From positions 1,488,001-1,552,000 of the forward strand of contig NZ_CP096884.1 in the NCBI RefSeq assembly GCF_023273855.1: a stretch of 64,000 bases of DNA, given 5' to 3'. This document shows positions 32,875-41,267 of the stretch, piece after piece. A program made the position numbers and the translations under genes. How positions within the stretch are numbered: position 1 is the stretch's first letter; the number at the start of each line of letters is the position of its first letter. This stretch comes from Seonamhaeicola sp. ML3 (GTDB lineage: Bacteria > Bacteroidota > Bacteroidia > Flavobacteriales > Flavobacteriaceae). The notes under the pieces were generated by a model. It did not search any database. It saw only the letters and a program-made list of their open reading frames with translations, and was not told the origin of the DNA.

Positions 32875-33693
32875 TTAGCTAAAAGGAGTACCTATAACAT
32901 GAAAAACGATATCAAATACAAAATGAGATAGTATGGCATTTAAAAGTCCCCATCTCCAAAAAATCAATCCAAAAGTAATACCAGTTATTAAATTTCCAAC
33001 CATGGTTACAGCTATTGTAAATGCAGTTATTTCAAAAAAATTACCAGCCATGGGTATGTGGATAAGACCAAACAAAAGACTTGATAGAATAATACCAGCC
33101 CAATACATTGTATTCGTAGGTTTTTCTACTTCTTTTAAGTATTGAATGATAGCTACTATTAAAGACATAATGCCCAGTCTAAACACTACTTCTTCGGAAA
33201 TAGCCCCTGAAAAAGACGCTAAAATGTAAAATAACCCTGACGGTCTATTGTTTACTGCAACGACAGGGTATATTTGTTTTTGTATTTCAAATACCCCTAG
33301 TAAAATTATTGCTACCAAAGTCCCGATAAGAATACTTGATAGGATAACACTTTTGTTGAAATATTTTGATTTTGGCGTTTTGGAAAAAATCGCTGTAAGA
33401 TTCGGAGTGCCTAAATATGTTTTCCTACATGTAAAAACACCAAGAAGGATAAAAACGATACCGAGAGTAGCACTAGATATACCGACTTCTATAATAGAAT
33501 TCATAATAGGTTCACTCAGTTTAGGGTCAATTTCTCCGGGTTTTAACTTTAGTCTTCTTATTTCTTTTGAAAAAGGGATATTGACTATAGCGCTAACTAC
33601 GAATAAGATTAAAAGCGTTACAGCTGTTTGCCATCTGTATTTTTTTTGAGTTTCTAGGTCTCTAATAACTGGTTGGGGTAGATATTGCTTCAT
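32875..33693 (-). CDS. CPBP-family intramembrane protease (CAAX-like), first copy
   Basis: A 272-residue membrane protein with eight or so helices. The CPBP/Abi motifs are present: glutamates in SGAISEEVVFRLG (EExxxR), a FGLIHIPMAGN histidine motif and LSHFVFDIVFH. Family members cut prenylated or peptide substrates in the membrane and are also linked to bacteriocin immunity and regulated signalling. It lies 17 bases after its paralogue-like neighbour at 33711. Confidence 0.93.
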   Translation of the reverse strand: MKQYLPQPVIRDLETQKKYRWQTAVTLLILFVVSAIVNIPFSKEIRRLKLKPGEIDPKLSEPIMNSIIEVGISSATLGIVFILLGVFTCRKTYLGTPNLTAIFSKTPKSKYFNKSVILSSILIGTLVAIILLGVFEIQKQIYPVVAVNNRPSGLFYILASFSGAISEEVVFRLGIMSLIVAIIQYLKEVEKPTNTMYWAGIILSSLLFGLIHIPMAGNFFEITAFTIAVTMVGNLITGITFGLIFWRWGLLNAILSHFVFDIVFHVIGTPFS

Positions 33694-33710
33694 ATTTTCT
33701 TTATAAGTTT

Positions 33711-34427
33711 TTAAAAGACTCTTTCTAACATTGAAAAAGAGTTAAGTATACAGTGCGCTATAATTAAAGCCCATAAATTCCGACCTAGATACATATATGC
33801 CAAACCCATAATAAATCCCAATATACCTACGGTTATTGATCTTTCTGATAAGTCATAAGAATGGCGATACCCAAAAAGTGCAGCTTGAATTATAACTGCT
33901 AAAACTGTTGTAAATGGTGTTTTAGAGAATAATCGTTCTAACCAATTCATTAAGAACCCTCTATCTATTAGTTCTTCTAACGCAGACTCCATCCATATAA
34001 AAATTATGATGGAGAAGAATAAGGGAAGATTTTCCTTCAGATTTCCAAATCTTGGACCACCTTTATGTTTTTTAACCTTATTTACAGTTTCCCAGCTAAA
34101 TAAATCTGGGAAAATCTCTTTTAAAATTTCAATTAGTATTATTGAAAGGATACAGGTGATAATTATTAATCCCGCTATTATTAAGGTTCTTTTCCAGCTC
34201 TTAGGTTTACATAACCCCAAATCTTTCCAAGAAATACGCCTAACCTTCATCCTCCATGTGGCAGCAGCCAAGGCGATAAAAGATCCTATTAAAACACTGG
34301 CAATTAGTCCAAATTTTTCAATGTAGATTTCTCTTGCTAGAAATAGGATGGTGATGTAAATGGCCAAATCGATAGCACATGCTTTTAAATCAATTTTATT
34401 TAACGGATTGGTGACAAGATTCTTCAT
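33711..34427 (-). CDS. CPBP-family intramembrane protease, second copy
   Basis: A 238-residue membrane protein with the same CPBP motifs: MESALEELIDRGFLMNW (EExxxR), FGYRHSYDLSERS and a final histidine motif IIAHCILNSF. It is only distantly similar to its neighbour. It is the first gene of this block, and its promoter lies within the arms of a long perfect inverted repeat. Confidence 0.92.
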   Translation of the reverse strand: MKNLVTNPLNKIDLKACAIDLAIYITILFLAREIYIEKFGLIASVLIGSFIALAAATWRMKVRRISWKDLGLCKPKSWKRTLIIAGLIIITCILSIILIEILKEIFPDLFSWETVNKVKKHKGGPRFGNLKENLPLFFSIIIFIWMESALEELIDRGFLMNWLERLFSKTPFTTVLAVIIQAALFGYRHSYDLSERSITVGILGFIMGLAYMYLGRNLWALIIAHCILNSFSMLERVF

Positions 34428-34430
34428 TTA

Positions 34431-34484
34431 AAATTATTGTTTTTCAATAACAAAAATATAAAAATTATTGAAAAACAATAATTT
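34431..34484. promoter_or_regulatory. 20-base perfect inverted repeat around a promoter
   Basis: AAATTATTGTTTTTCAATAA (34431-34450) and TTATTGAAAAACAATAATTT (34465-34484) are exact reverse complements, separated by 14 bases. Each arm is itself nearly palindromic (TTATTG...CAATAA), so four half-sites are present. The -7 box TATTTTTG (34451-34458, minus strand) sits in the spacer, 24 bases before the start codon of the CPBP gene. This looks like a two-operator repressor site. Confidence 0.75.
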
Positions 34485-34513
34485 TTATTAAAAAAGGATG
34501 TTTTTTTATTTTG

Positions 34514-34545
34514 AACCTTTTAGGTTTTTAAAACCTAGCAGGTCT
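34514..34545. repeat. Palindromic repeat upstream of bioF
   Basis: AACCTTTTAGGTTTT and AAAACCTAGCAGGTCT form a near-palindrome (AGGTTTT/AAAACCT), a frequent dispersed element in this phylum. It ends 15 bases from the bioF start codon. Confidence 0.65.
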
Positions 34546-34548
34546 TTG

Positions 34549-34556
34549 TACATTTG
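34549..34556 (+). promoter_or_regulatory. -7-like box just before bioF
   Basis: TACATTTG matches TAnnTTTG but lies only 4 bases before the ATG. If used, the message would be almost leaderless. Confidence 0.35.
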
Positions 34557-34560
34557 ATTT

Positions 34561-35721
34561 ATGTTTCCCAAAAGACTACAGCAAAAGTTAGACGACCGTA
34601 AAGCCAATAACGCTTTACGAAGCCTTAAAAACCAAAACAATCTTATTGATTTTTCATCTAATGATTATTTGGGGTTTTCAAATAAAGAGTCTATTTATGA
34701 AAGTGCACATAAGTATCTAAAAGACCATAAGCTGGCTCAAAATGGTGCCACAGGGTCTCGCTTATTATCAGGAAATCATCCCATGTACCAAATTCTAGAG
34801 AATGTTTTGGCAAATTTTCATAATTGTGAATCGGCTTTGGTTTTCAATTCGGGCTATAGTGCTAATGTGGGGTTCTTTTCCTGTGTTCCGCAGCGTGACG
34901 ATGTGGTTCTGTATGATGAGTACAGTCATGCTTCTATAAGAGATGGGATTTCTATGGGAAATGCCAAAGCCTATAAATTTAGACATAACGATTTAGAGCA
35001 TCTTTCTGAGATGCTGAAACGGGTTCAACATGACAACGTTATTTATGTGGTTACCGAATCTGTTTTTTCGATGGATGGTGACTCACCCGATTTGAAAAAG
35101 CTTTCAGAACTTTGTAAAACGCATAACGCTTTTTTGGTGATTGATGAGGCTCATGCCGTAGGTGTTTTTGGAAATCAAGGCGAGGGATTGGTACAAAACT
35201 TAAATTTAGAACATGATGTATTTGCGCGAATTGTAACCTTTGGTAAAGCACTGGGATGTCATGGTGCTGCTGTTTTGGGTAGTGAACAATTAAAGCAATA
35301 TCTCGTCAACTTTAGTAGGAGTTTTATTTATACAACAGCATTAGCGCCACATACTTTGGCGACCGTTCAATCCGCTTATTCAGAGCTAATGTCTACGGGA
35401 GAGAGACAGCAATTGCTTCAAAATATAGTGCACTTTAAGAATAATGTTCTAAATAATAATCTTCAGGATATTTTTATAGAAAGCCACTCGGCAATTCATT
35501 GTTGTGTTATCTCTGGGAATAACAATGTAAAAGAAATTGCCGAAAAACTCCAAATCCAAGGGTTTGATGTAAAACCTATCTTGTCACCGACAGTGCCACA
35601 AGGGCAAGAAAGATTACGTTTTTGTTTACATAGTTATAATTCTGAAAAAGAAATAGCGAATGTTTTAAGCTTACTTGCTACTTTTGTCCTCTCTGAAGCA
35701 AATTCAGTACGGCAAATATGA
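34561..35721 (+). CDS. bioF: 8-amino-7-oxononanoate synthase BioF
   Basis: A 386-residue PLP enzyme that condenses pimeloyl-ACP with alanine, the first committed biotin step. Visible blocks: FSSNDYLGFS, NGATGSRLLSGNHPMYQ, FNSGYSANVG, VVTESVFSMDGDSPDL, DEAHAVGVFGNQGEG and the PLP-lysine segment TFGKALGCHGAAVLG. The short string EMLKRVQHDN before VVTESVFS comes from a palindromic repeat (35009-35035) matching 37801-37827 at 22 of 27 bases. The C-terminal ATFVLSEANSVRQI is also repeat-like. It overlaps bioD by 4 bases (ATGA). Confidence 0.96.
   Translation: MFPKRLQQKLDDRKANNALRSLKNQNNLIDFSSNDYLGFSNKESIYESAHKYLKDHKLAQNGATGSRLLSGNHPMYQILENVLANFHNCESALVFNSGYSANVGFFSCVPQRDDVVLYDEYSHASIRDGISMGNAKAYKFRHNDLEHLSEMLKRVQHDNVIYVVTESVFSMDGDSPDLKKLSELCKTHNAFLVIDEAHAVGVFGNQGEGLVQNLNLEHDVFARIVTFGKALGCHGAAVLGSEQLKQYLVNFSRSFIYTTALAPHTLATVQSAYSELMSTGERQQLLQNIVHFKNNVLNNNLQDIFIESHSAIHCCVISGNNNVKEIAEKLQIQGFDVKPILSPTVPQGQERLRFCLHSYNSEKEIANVLSLLATFVLSEANSVRQI
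35009..35035. repeat. Palindromic repeat in frame in bioF
   Basis: AGATGCTGAAACGGGTTCAA followed by CATGACA is an imperfect palindrome and matches the right module of the bipartite repeat at 37801-37827 (22 of 27 bases). It is translated within BioF as EMLKRVQHD, without breaking the frame. Confidence 0.7.
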
Positions 35722-36335
35722 AGACATATTTTATAACAGGAATTTCAACTGACGTTGGAAAAACGGTAGCTTCGGCTATTATTACAGAGGCTTTAGAAGC
35801 CGATTATTGGAAACCGGTGCAGGCTGGTGATTTAGATAATTGTGACACAAAAAAAGTTCAGAGATTGGTGCCAAATTCTAAATCTAAATTTTACCCCAAT
35901 GCTTTTGCCTTAAATACACCTATGAGTCCGCATGCTGCAGCCGAAATTGATGGTGTTTCAGTTGAAGTTTCTAAGATTAAACGTCCAGAAACCACCAATA
36001 ATCTGGTGATTGAAGGCGCCGGCGGATTGTTAGTTCCCATTAATGATAATGAAACGATTTTTGATTTAATTAAACCTGATGATAAAGTCATTGTAGTATC
36101 ACGTCATTATTTGGGAAGCATCAATCATAGTTTGCTAACCATAAATGCGATTAAGGAAAAGGGTTTTAAGGTAGCAGTCTTATTTAGTGGAGATGAACAT
36201 CCTTCTACCGAAAGCATCATTAAAAAAATGACTGATGTTAATGTGATAGGAAGAATTGATGAAGAACCTTATTTTGATCAAAATGTGGTAAAGGAATATG
36301 CTGATAGTTTCAGAGGTGGCTTGAAAAATTTATAA
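35718..36335 (+). CDS. bioD: Dethiobiotin synthetase BioD
   Basis: A 205-residue ATP-dependent synthetase that closes the ureido ring of dethiobiotin. N-terminal P-loop GISTDVGKTVASA, the substrate loop KPVQAGD, and the strand-loop VIEGAGGLLVPI are diagnostic. Length is slightly below the usual 220. It overlaps bioF (ATGA) and is followed by a long palindrome. Confidence 0.95.
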   Translation: MKTYFITGISTDVGKTVASAIITEALEADYWKPVQAGDLDNCDTKKVQRLVPNSKSKFYPNAFALNTPMSPHAAAEIDGVSVEVSKIKRPETTNNLVIEGAGGLLVPINDNETIFDLIKPDDKVIVVSRHYLGSINHSLLTINAIKEKGFKVAVLFSGDEHPSTESIIKKMTDVNVIGRIDEEPYFDQNVVKEYADSFRGGLKNL

Positions 36336-36403
36336 ATTGATGAGTTACGTCACTCTGAGAGTTTTAAGCTGAAACACTCTGGTTTTACTATTTAACATAA
36401 GAG

Positions 36404-36475
36404 TTGTCATTCCTGCGAAAGCAGGAATCCACAGAAAATAACTAAAATAGATTCCTGCCTTCGCAGGAATGACAA
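36404..36475. repeat. Long palindromic repeat directly before bioA
   Basis: Arms of 26 bases, 36404-36429 (TTGTCATTCCTGCGAAAGCA...) and 36450-36475 (GATTCCTGCCTTCGCAGGAA...), are inverted copies with one mismatch. The right arm ends 4 bases before the bioA ATG, so the fold would occupy the ribosome-binding region. Confidence 0.85.
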
Positions 36476-36479
36476 AAGA

Positions 36480-37745
36480 ATGACGCTAAAAGAACGTGAT
36501 AAAAAACATATTTGGCACCCCTTAACGCAGCATAAGTTGCATCCAGAGGCCATTGCAATTGTAAAGGCAAAAGATTGCGTGCTTTATGATGAAGATGGTA
36601 ATGAATATATAGATGCCATTGCGTCTTGGTACACCTGTATGTACGGGCATTGTAACGACTATATTACAGATAAAGTATCAGCCCAAATGAAGCAGCTTGA
36701 TCAAGTTGTTTTTAGCGGATTTACCCATGAACCGGCCATTAAACTATCCGAAGAACTTATTAAAATTCTTCCTGATAATCAGGAGAAAGTGTTCTTCAGT
36801 GATAATGGTTCTACTTCGGTTGAGATAGGAATTAAAATGGCATTGCAATATCATTCCAATAAGGACAATAAACGTAATGTGCTAATTGCTTTTGAAGATG
36901 GTTTTCATGGTGACACTTTTGGCGCTATGAGTGTATCGGGTTTATCTGTTTACAACGGACCTTTCGAAGAGTTTTTTATAACTGTTGAACGTATTCCTAC
37001 GCCAAATGGTTCAAATAATTTAGACGTTTTAAACAAGTTAAAAAGCATCATAGAAAAGAATAAAGTCGCGGGTTTTGTTTATGAACCGTTGGTTCAAGGA
37101 GCAGCTGCTATGAAAATGTATGATGCTCATGGATTAAACGACATTCTATCCCTTTGTAAAGAAAATAACATCATAACAATTGCCGATGAGGTTATGACCG
37201 GTTTTGGTAAAACAGGAACGTATTTTGCATCTCATTCAATAGAAACAAAGCCAGATGTTATTTGTTTAAGTAAGGCATTGACTGGAGGTTTATTACCCAT
37301 GGCTATTACTACCTGCACTCAAGAAATATATGATGCCTTTTATAGCGATGATATTGGGAAAGGGCTTTTTCATGCCCATACCTATTCGGCAAATCCGATT
37401 GCATGCACTGCCGCCCTGGCCAGTGTGGAATTGTTGCAATCTGAAGTAATTCAAAGTAACATCAAAACAATAATTGAATCGCATAAAGATTTTGGAGCTA
37501 AAATTGTAAATCACCCTAAGGTAAAATCTATAAGACAAACCGGAGTTATTTTCGCTCTCGATTTAGACATTGAAATGGAGCGATACGGAAACCTTCGTGA
37601 TAAACTTTTGAACTTCTTTATGGGTAATGGTGTTTTTCTTCGTCCGTTAGGTCAAACCATTTATATACAAGCGCCTTATACCATCTCGAAAAAGCAATTG
37701 GATAAAATTTATAAAACTATTGAGCAAGCACTAGAAATAGTCTAA
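36480..37745 (+). CDS. bioA: Adenosylmethionine-8-amino-7-oxononanoate transaminase BioA
   Basis: A 421-residue class III aminotransferase making 7,8-diaminopelargonate. Seen: KKHIWHPLTQHK, SWYTCMYGHCN, SDNGSTSVEIGIKMALQYH, FEDGFHGDTFGAMSVSG, TIADEVMTGFGKTGTYF, and the PLP-lysine block CLSKALTGGLLPMAIT. The length is normal. It starts right after the long palindrome; the start is fixed by the LKERDKKHIWHP block. Confidence 0.97.
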   Translation: MTLKERDKKHIWHPLTQHKLHPEAIAIVKAKDCVLYDEDGNEYIDAIASWYTCMYGHCNDYITDKVSAQMKQLDQVVFSGFTHEPAIKLSEELIKILPDNQEKVFFSDNGSTSVEIGIKMALQYHSNKDNKRNVLIAFEDGFHGDTFGAMSVSGLSVYNGPFEEFFITVERIPTPNGSNNLDVLNKLKSIIEKNKVAGFVYEPLVQGAAAMKMYDAHGLNDILSLCKENNIITIADEVMTGFGKTGTYFASHSIETKPDVICLSKALTGGLLPMAITTCTQEIYDAFYSDDIGKGLFHAHTYSANPIACTAALASVELLQSEVIQSNIKTIIESHKDFGAKIVNHPKVKSIRQTGVIFALDLDIEMERYGNLRDKLLNFFMGNGVFLRPLGQTIYIQAPYTISKKQLDKIYKTIEQALEIV

Positions 37746-37758
37746 ATTTGCCAACCGA

Positions 37759-37827
37759 TGTCACCCTGAACTCGTTTCAGGGTCTCGTCCAAATAGAATA
37801 AGATGCTGAAATAAATTCAGCATGACA
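37759..37827. repeat. Bipartite palindromic repeat, copy 2
   Basis: Modules TGTCACCCTGAACTCGTTTC... (37759-37785) and AGATGCTGAAATAAATTCAG... (37801-37827) are the reverse complement arrangement of the element at 4935-5004. The second module ends 4 bases before the next gene's ATG. Confidence 0.85.
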
Positions 37828-37831
37828 AAAT

Positions 37832-38986
37832 ATGCAAAAGCCAATTTCAATTACAGCTGTTTTTTCTATTTCTTCCTTAGGAAAAGACCAAGATGAGGTT
37901 TGGAACAACTATCTTCAAAGTAAGTCTTTTACAACTGAAAAAGCTTTCCAAGATAAGAGCGTAGCGGTGGCTTCCATTCCAAATGAAGCTAAAGCAGCAA
38001 TTGAAAGTTTAAGACAATCAGATAGTAAGTATAAATCTCTGGATGATTCCGTTCTGTACGCCATTTATACTTCCAGAAAAGCCATTGAACAGGCAGGCTG
38101 GGATGCTACCGATAACTTCGGAATTAATATTGGCTCATCTCGAGGGGCAACGTCACTTTTCGAAGATTATTATAAAGGCTTTTTAGAAAACAATAAGGCA
38201 GAAACTTTAAGTTCGCCCACTACGACTTTAGGTAATATTGCCTCCTGGGTGGCGCACGATTTACAAACGCAAGGACCGGAAATTAGCCATTCCATCACGT
38301 GTTCAACTGCTTTGCATGCCATGCTTAATGGTATCGCTTGGATAAACTCTGGCATGTGCAATAAATTTTTGGTAGGAGGGAGCGAAGCACCTTTAACACC
38401 ATTCACAATAGCTCAGATGCAAGCCTTAAAAATATATTCAAGGAGTAAAAGTGATTTTCCTTGCCAAGCATTAAATCTTAACAAAAAGGAGAATACCATG
38501 ATTCTGGGAGAAGGTGCTGCTATGGTTTGTTTAGAGGAAGGACAAAAAGATAACGCCTTGGCCACAGTGCAAGGTATTGGTTATGCTACCGAAATTCTTA
38601 AACACAATATTTCGATTTCAAGTGATGCACAGTGTTTTCAGCGTTCCATGAAAATGGCTTTAGGTGATATATCTCCAGAAGATATTGATATTGTTGTGAT
38701 GCACGCCCCAGGAACCATCAAGGGCGATATAAGTGAATTCAAGGCCATTGAAAAAGTTTTCTGTAACAAAATGCCTGCTTTAACTACAAATAAATGGAAA
38801 GTAGGTCACACCTTTGGCGCTTCAGGAACTTTAAGCTTAGAATTGGCCATTCTAATGTTAAAGCATCAAAATTTTGTAGGAGTCCCTTATTTAGAGGAAC
38901 AAAAACAACCTGAAAAAATCAAAAATATACTAATTAATGCCGTTGGTTTTGGAGGGAATGCTGTGACTATTTTTCTTTCAAAATAA
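37832..38986 (+). CDS. Beta-ketoacyl synthase of the biotin operon
   Basis: A 384-residue thiolase-fold condensing enzyme. The nucleophile is Cys157 in SITCSTALHAM, and the second catalytic His326 lies in KVGHTFGASG. In FabF-type enzymes the first catalytic His lies in 'AHGT'; here the matching site reads HAPGT (His291-Ala-Pro293-Gly-Thr), so the usual His appears replaced by Pro. It probably supplies or modifies the pimeloyl precursor for BioF, as similar genes occur with biotin genes in Bacteroidota. It starts 86 bases after bioA, directly behind a palindromic repeat. Decarboxylation may be altered if the His is truly lost. Confidence 0.85.
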   Translation: MQKPISITAVFSISSLGKDQDEVWNNYLQSKSFTTEKAFQDKSVAVASIPNEAKAAIESLRQSDSKYKSLDDSVLYAIYTSRKAIEQAGWDATDNFGINIGSSRGATSLFEDYYKGFLENNKAETLSSPTTTLGNIASWVAHDLQTQGPEISHSITCSTALHAMLNGIAWINSGMCNKFLVGGSEAPLTPFTIAQMQALKIYSRSKSDFPCQALNLNKKENTMILGEGAAMVCLEEGQKDNALATVQGIGYATEILKHNISISSDAQCFQRSMKMALGDISPEDIDIVVMHAPGTIKGDISEFKAIEKVFCNKMPALTTNKWKVGHTFGASGTLSLELAILMLKHQNFVGVPYLEEQKQPEKIKNILINAVGFGGNAVTIFLSK

Positions 38987-39134
38987 AGTTGAAAAGCTTT
39001 AAAAAGATTGTATATTTAATTGCTCAATGACGAGCTTTAGATAGACGAGGTTTCCCTCGGAATTTTAATGTTTCACCTAGAGTGTCTTATGGTTTTTCCA
39101 TGGGATGATTGACTAATGTTTATTCTCATAAATT
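38987..39134. other. Gap between KAS and NfeD genes
   Basis: No gene, clear promoter or terminator was recognised in this 148-base gap. Confidence 0.5.
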
Positions 39135-39767
39135 ATGACTGAGTGGTTTTCTAATCTGGAATTTCTTGCGAAAATGTTTTGGCTTATAGCCATTATCGGC
39201 TCGCTGGTTTTTATCATTGTTGTTATTTTGGCTTTTGTTGGTGGTGATACCGATGAATTTGAAGATGTTGACTCTGAAATTGATGCCGATGGTGGTATCG
39301 GATTTCAATTTATCACCTTTAAGAATTTGGTTGGTTTCTTTACCATTTTCGGTTGGACAGGTATAGGATGTTTAGAAGCGGGTTTAAATAATCCATTATC
39401 TATAGCCATTGCCTTTTTAGCAGGATTAGTCATGATGGTAATTATGGCTGCCATGTTCTACTTTATGGGGAAGCTAACAGATAGCGGTACATTAAATTAT
39501 AAAAATGCGTTAAATGCTATAGGCGAAGTTTACTTAACCATTGGTGCCAACCGAAGTAGTATGGGCAAAGTTAGTGTAAGGATTCAAGGTTCGTTAAGGG
39601 AACTTGATGCCTTAACCGATTCTTTAACCGATTTAAAATCGGGAACCATCATAAAGGTTGTTGACGTAACGGCCAACGGCATTTTAATAGTAGGAGAAAA
39701 TAAAAAACCAATTGAACCAATAAAACAACACACTTATGAAATTACTGATCGCGCAGGAAGGTCTTAA
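39135..39767 (+). CDS. NfeD/YuaF-like membrane protein
   Basis: A 210-residue protein: N-terminal membrane helix (IAIIGSLVFIIVVILAFVGG), an acidic stretch, two further helices (VGFFTIFGWTGIGCLEAGL; IAFLAGLVMMVIMAAMFYFM) and a C-terminal OB-fold-like domain (~130-195, IGEVYLTIGANRSSMGKVSVRI, GTIIKVVDVTANGILIVG). This is the YuaF/NfeD-type partner of flotillins. Its 3' end overlaps the flotillin gene by 32 bases. Confidence 0.88.
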   Translation: MTEWFSNLEFLAKMFWLIAIIGSLVFIIVVILAFVGGDTDEFEDVDSEIDADGGIGFQFITFKNLVGFFTIFGWTGIGCLEAGLNNPLSIAIAFLAGLVMMVIMAAMFYFMGKLTDSGTLNYKNALNAIGEVYLTIGANRSSMGKVSVRIQGSLRELDALTDSLTDLKSGTIIKVVDVTANGILIVGENKKPIEPIKQHTYEITDRAGRS

Positions 39768-41172
39768 TCTAGGTTTTCCTATAGCCCTTATTTTTGGAGT
39801 ATTATTTATATTCCTATTCTTAATCATTTTAATTAGACGTTACAAACGCTGTCCTTCAGACAGGATTTTGGTAGTCTATGGTAAAGTAGGCGGTGGTAAA
39901 TCTGCTAAATGTATCCATGGTGGTGCAGCCTTTATTTTACCGGTAATTCAAGATTATGAGTATTTGGATTTAACCCCAATATCTATTGAGGTAAATCTTG
40001 TAAATGCCCTTTCAAAACAGAACATTCGTGTTAATGTGCCATCAAGATTTACCATTGGTATTTCTACAGAACCCGGCATCATGCAAAATGCGGCCGAGCG
40101 TTTACTTGGGTTAGGACAAAACGAAATCCAGGAATTGGCTCAGGAGATTATTTTCGGACAATTACGTTTGGTAGTAGCTTCCATGGATATTGAGGAAATC
40201 AACTCGGATAGAGATAAGTTTCTGGCCAATATTTCGCAATCTGTGGAGTCTGAGTTGAAGAAAGTAGGTCTTAAGCTAATCAACGTAAATATTACTGATA
40301 TTGTTGATGAGTCCGGCTATATCGAAGCACTTGGTAAAGAAGCAGCCGCTCACGCCATAAACGCGGCTCGTAAATCGGTTGCAGAAAAGAATAGGGATGG
40401 AGCTATTGGTGAAGCTAATGCGCTTCAAGATGAGCGTTCACAAGTTGCCGCAGCTAATGCCCAAGCTGTTGAAGGTGAAAACACCGCTAAAATTGCCGTT
40501 GCGAATTCTGATTCGTTACGTAGACAACGTGAAGCTGAAGCAGAGCGTGTAGCTATTGCCGCAGAAAAAGTTCAGTCTGCAAAAGCATTAGAGGAGTCTT
40601 ATGCTGCAGAAAAAGAAGCAGAATCTGCAAGAGCTGAAAGAGAACGTTCTTCACAACAAGCCGATGTTATCGTCCCCGCAGAAATTGAGAAACGTAAAGC
40701 TGAAATTGATGCCGAAGCTGAAGCGGAGAGAATTAGAAGACGAGCCAAAGGTGAGGCAGACGCTATTTTATTCAAAGCACAAGCCGAAGCCGAAGGGTTA
40801 TTCGAAGTATTGACTAAACAAGCTGCTGGTCTCGACAAAATCGTTCAAGCGGCAGGTAATAACTCTAAAGATGCTGTGTTATTGTTAATAGCTGATAAAT
40901 TACCAGAGTTAGTTAAAACTCAGGCTGAAGCTATCAAGAATATTAAAATTGATAAGGTTACGGTTTGGGAAAACGGTGGTAGTAAAGACGGCAAATCATC
41001 TACTGCTAATTTTCTTTCTGGAATGTATAAATCGGTACCGCCTTTACAAGAAATGTTCAATATGGCCGGTATGCAGTTACCAGAATATTTAAAAGGCGCC
41101 GACCTAAAAAAAGATGGAGAAGCAATTTCTGAAAAATCTAAATCAAATGGCGTAGATAGTTCTGAGGAATAA
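39736..41172 (+). CDS. Flotillin-family membrane scaffold protein
   Basis: A 478-residue protein with an N-terminal membrane segment (GFPIALIFGVLFIFLFLIILI), a SPFH/prohibitin domain (~40-230, ILVVYGKVGGGKSAKCIHGGAAFILPVIQDYEYLDLTP) and a long Ala/Glu-rich coiled coil (~225-370, repeated EAEA/AEAER units) ending in KTQAEAIKNIKIDKVTVWENGG. Flotillins organise membrane domains and pair with NfeD proteins. The gene overlaps its partner, so translation is likely coupled. Confidence 0.96.
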   Translation: MKLLIAQEGLNLGFPIALIFGVLFIFLFLIILIRRYKRCPSDRILVVYGKVGGGKSAKCIHGGAAFILPVIQDYEYLDLTPISIEVNLVNALSKQNIRVNVPSRFTIGISTEPGIMQNAAERLLGLGQNEIQELAQEIIFGQLRLVVASMDIEEINSDRDKFLANISQSVESELKKVGLKLINVNITDIVDESGYIEALGKEAAAHAINAARKSVAEKNRDGAIGEANALQDERSQVAAANAQAVEGENTAKIAVANSDSLRRQREAEAERVAIAAEKVQSAKALEESYAAEKEAESARAERERSSQQADVIVPAEIEKRKAEIDAEAEAERIRRRAKGEADAILFKAQAEAEGLFEVLTKQAAGLDKIVQAAGNNSKDAVLLLIADKLPELVKTQAEAIKNIKIDKVTVWENGGSKDGKSSTANFLSGMYKSVPPLQEMFNMAGMQLPEYLKGADLKKDGEAISEKSKSNGVDSSEE

Positions 41173-41203
41173 TTAGAATTTATTTATCCAAATAATACTT
41201 TTG

Positions 41204-41239
41204 AAAACACCTAAAAGACATCTCTTTTTAGGTGTTTTT
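41204..41239 (+). terminator. Terminator after the flotillin gene
   Basis: AAAACACCTAAAA / TTTTAGGTGTTTTTTT with a 10-base loop, followed by a T run, 32 bases after the stop codon. Confidence 0.85.
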
Positions 41240-41267
41240 TTATATGGTGGTTGTAAAACTTAGGACA

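Noticed and set aside
40599-40838. Open frames on both strands inside the flotillin coiled coil
   Set aside because: They are shadows of the repetitive Ala/Glu codon pattern of the flotillin gene, with no family features.
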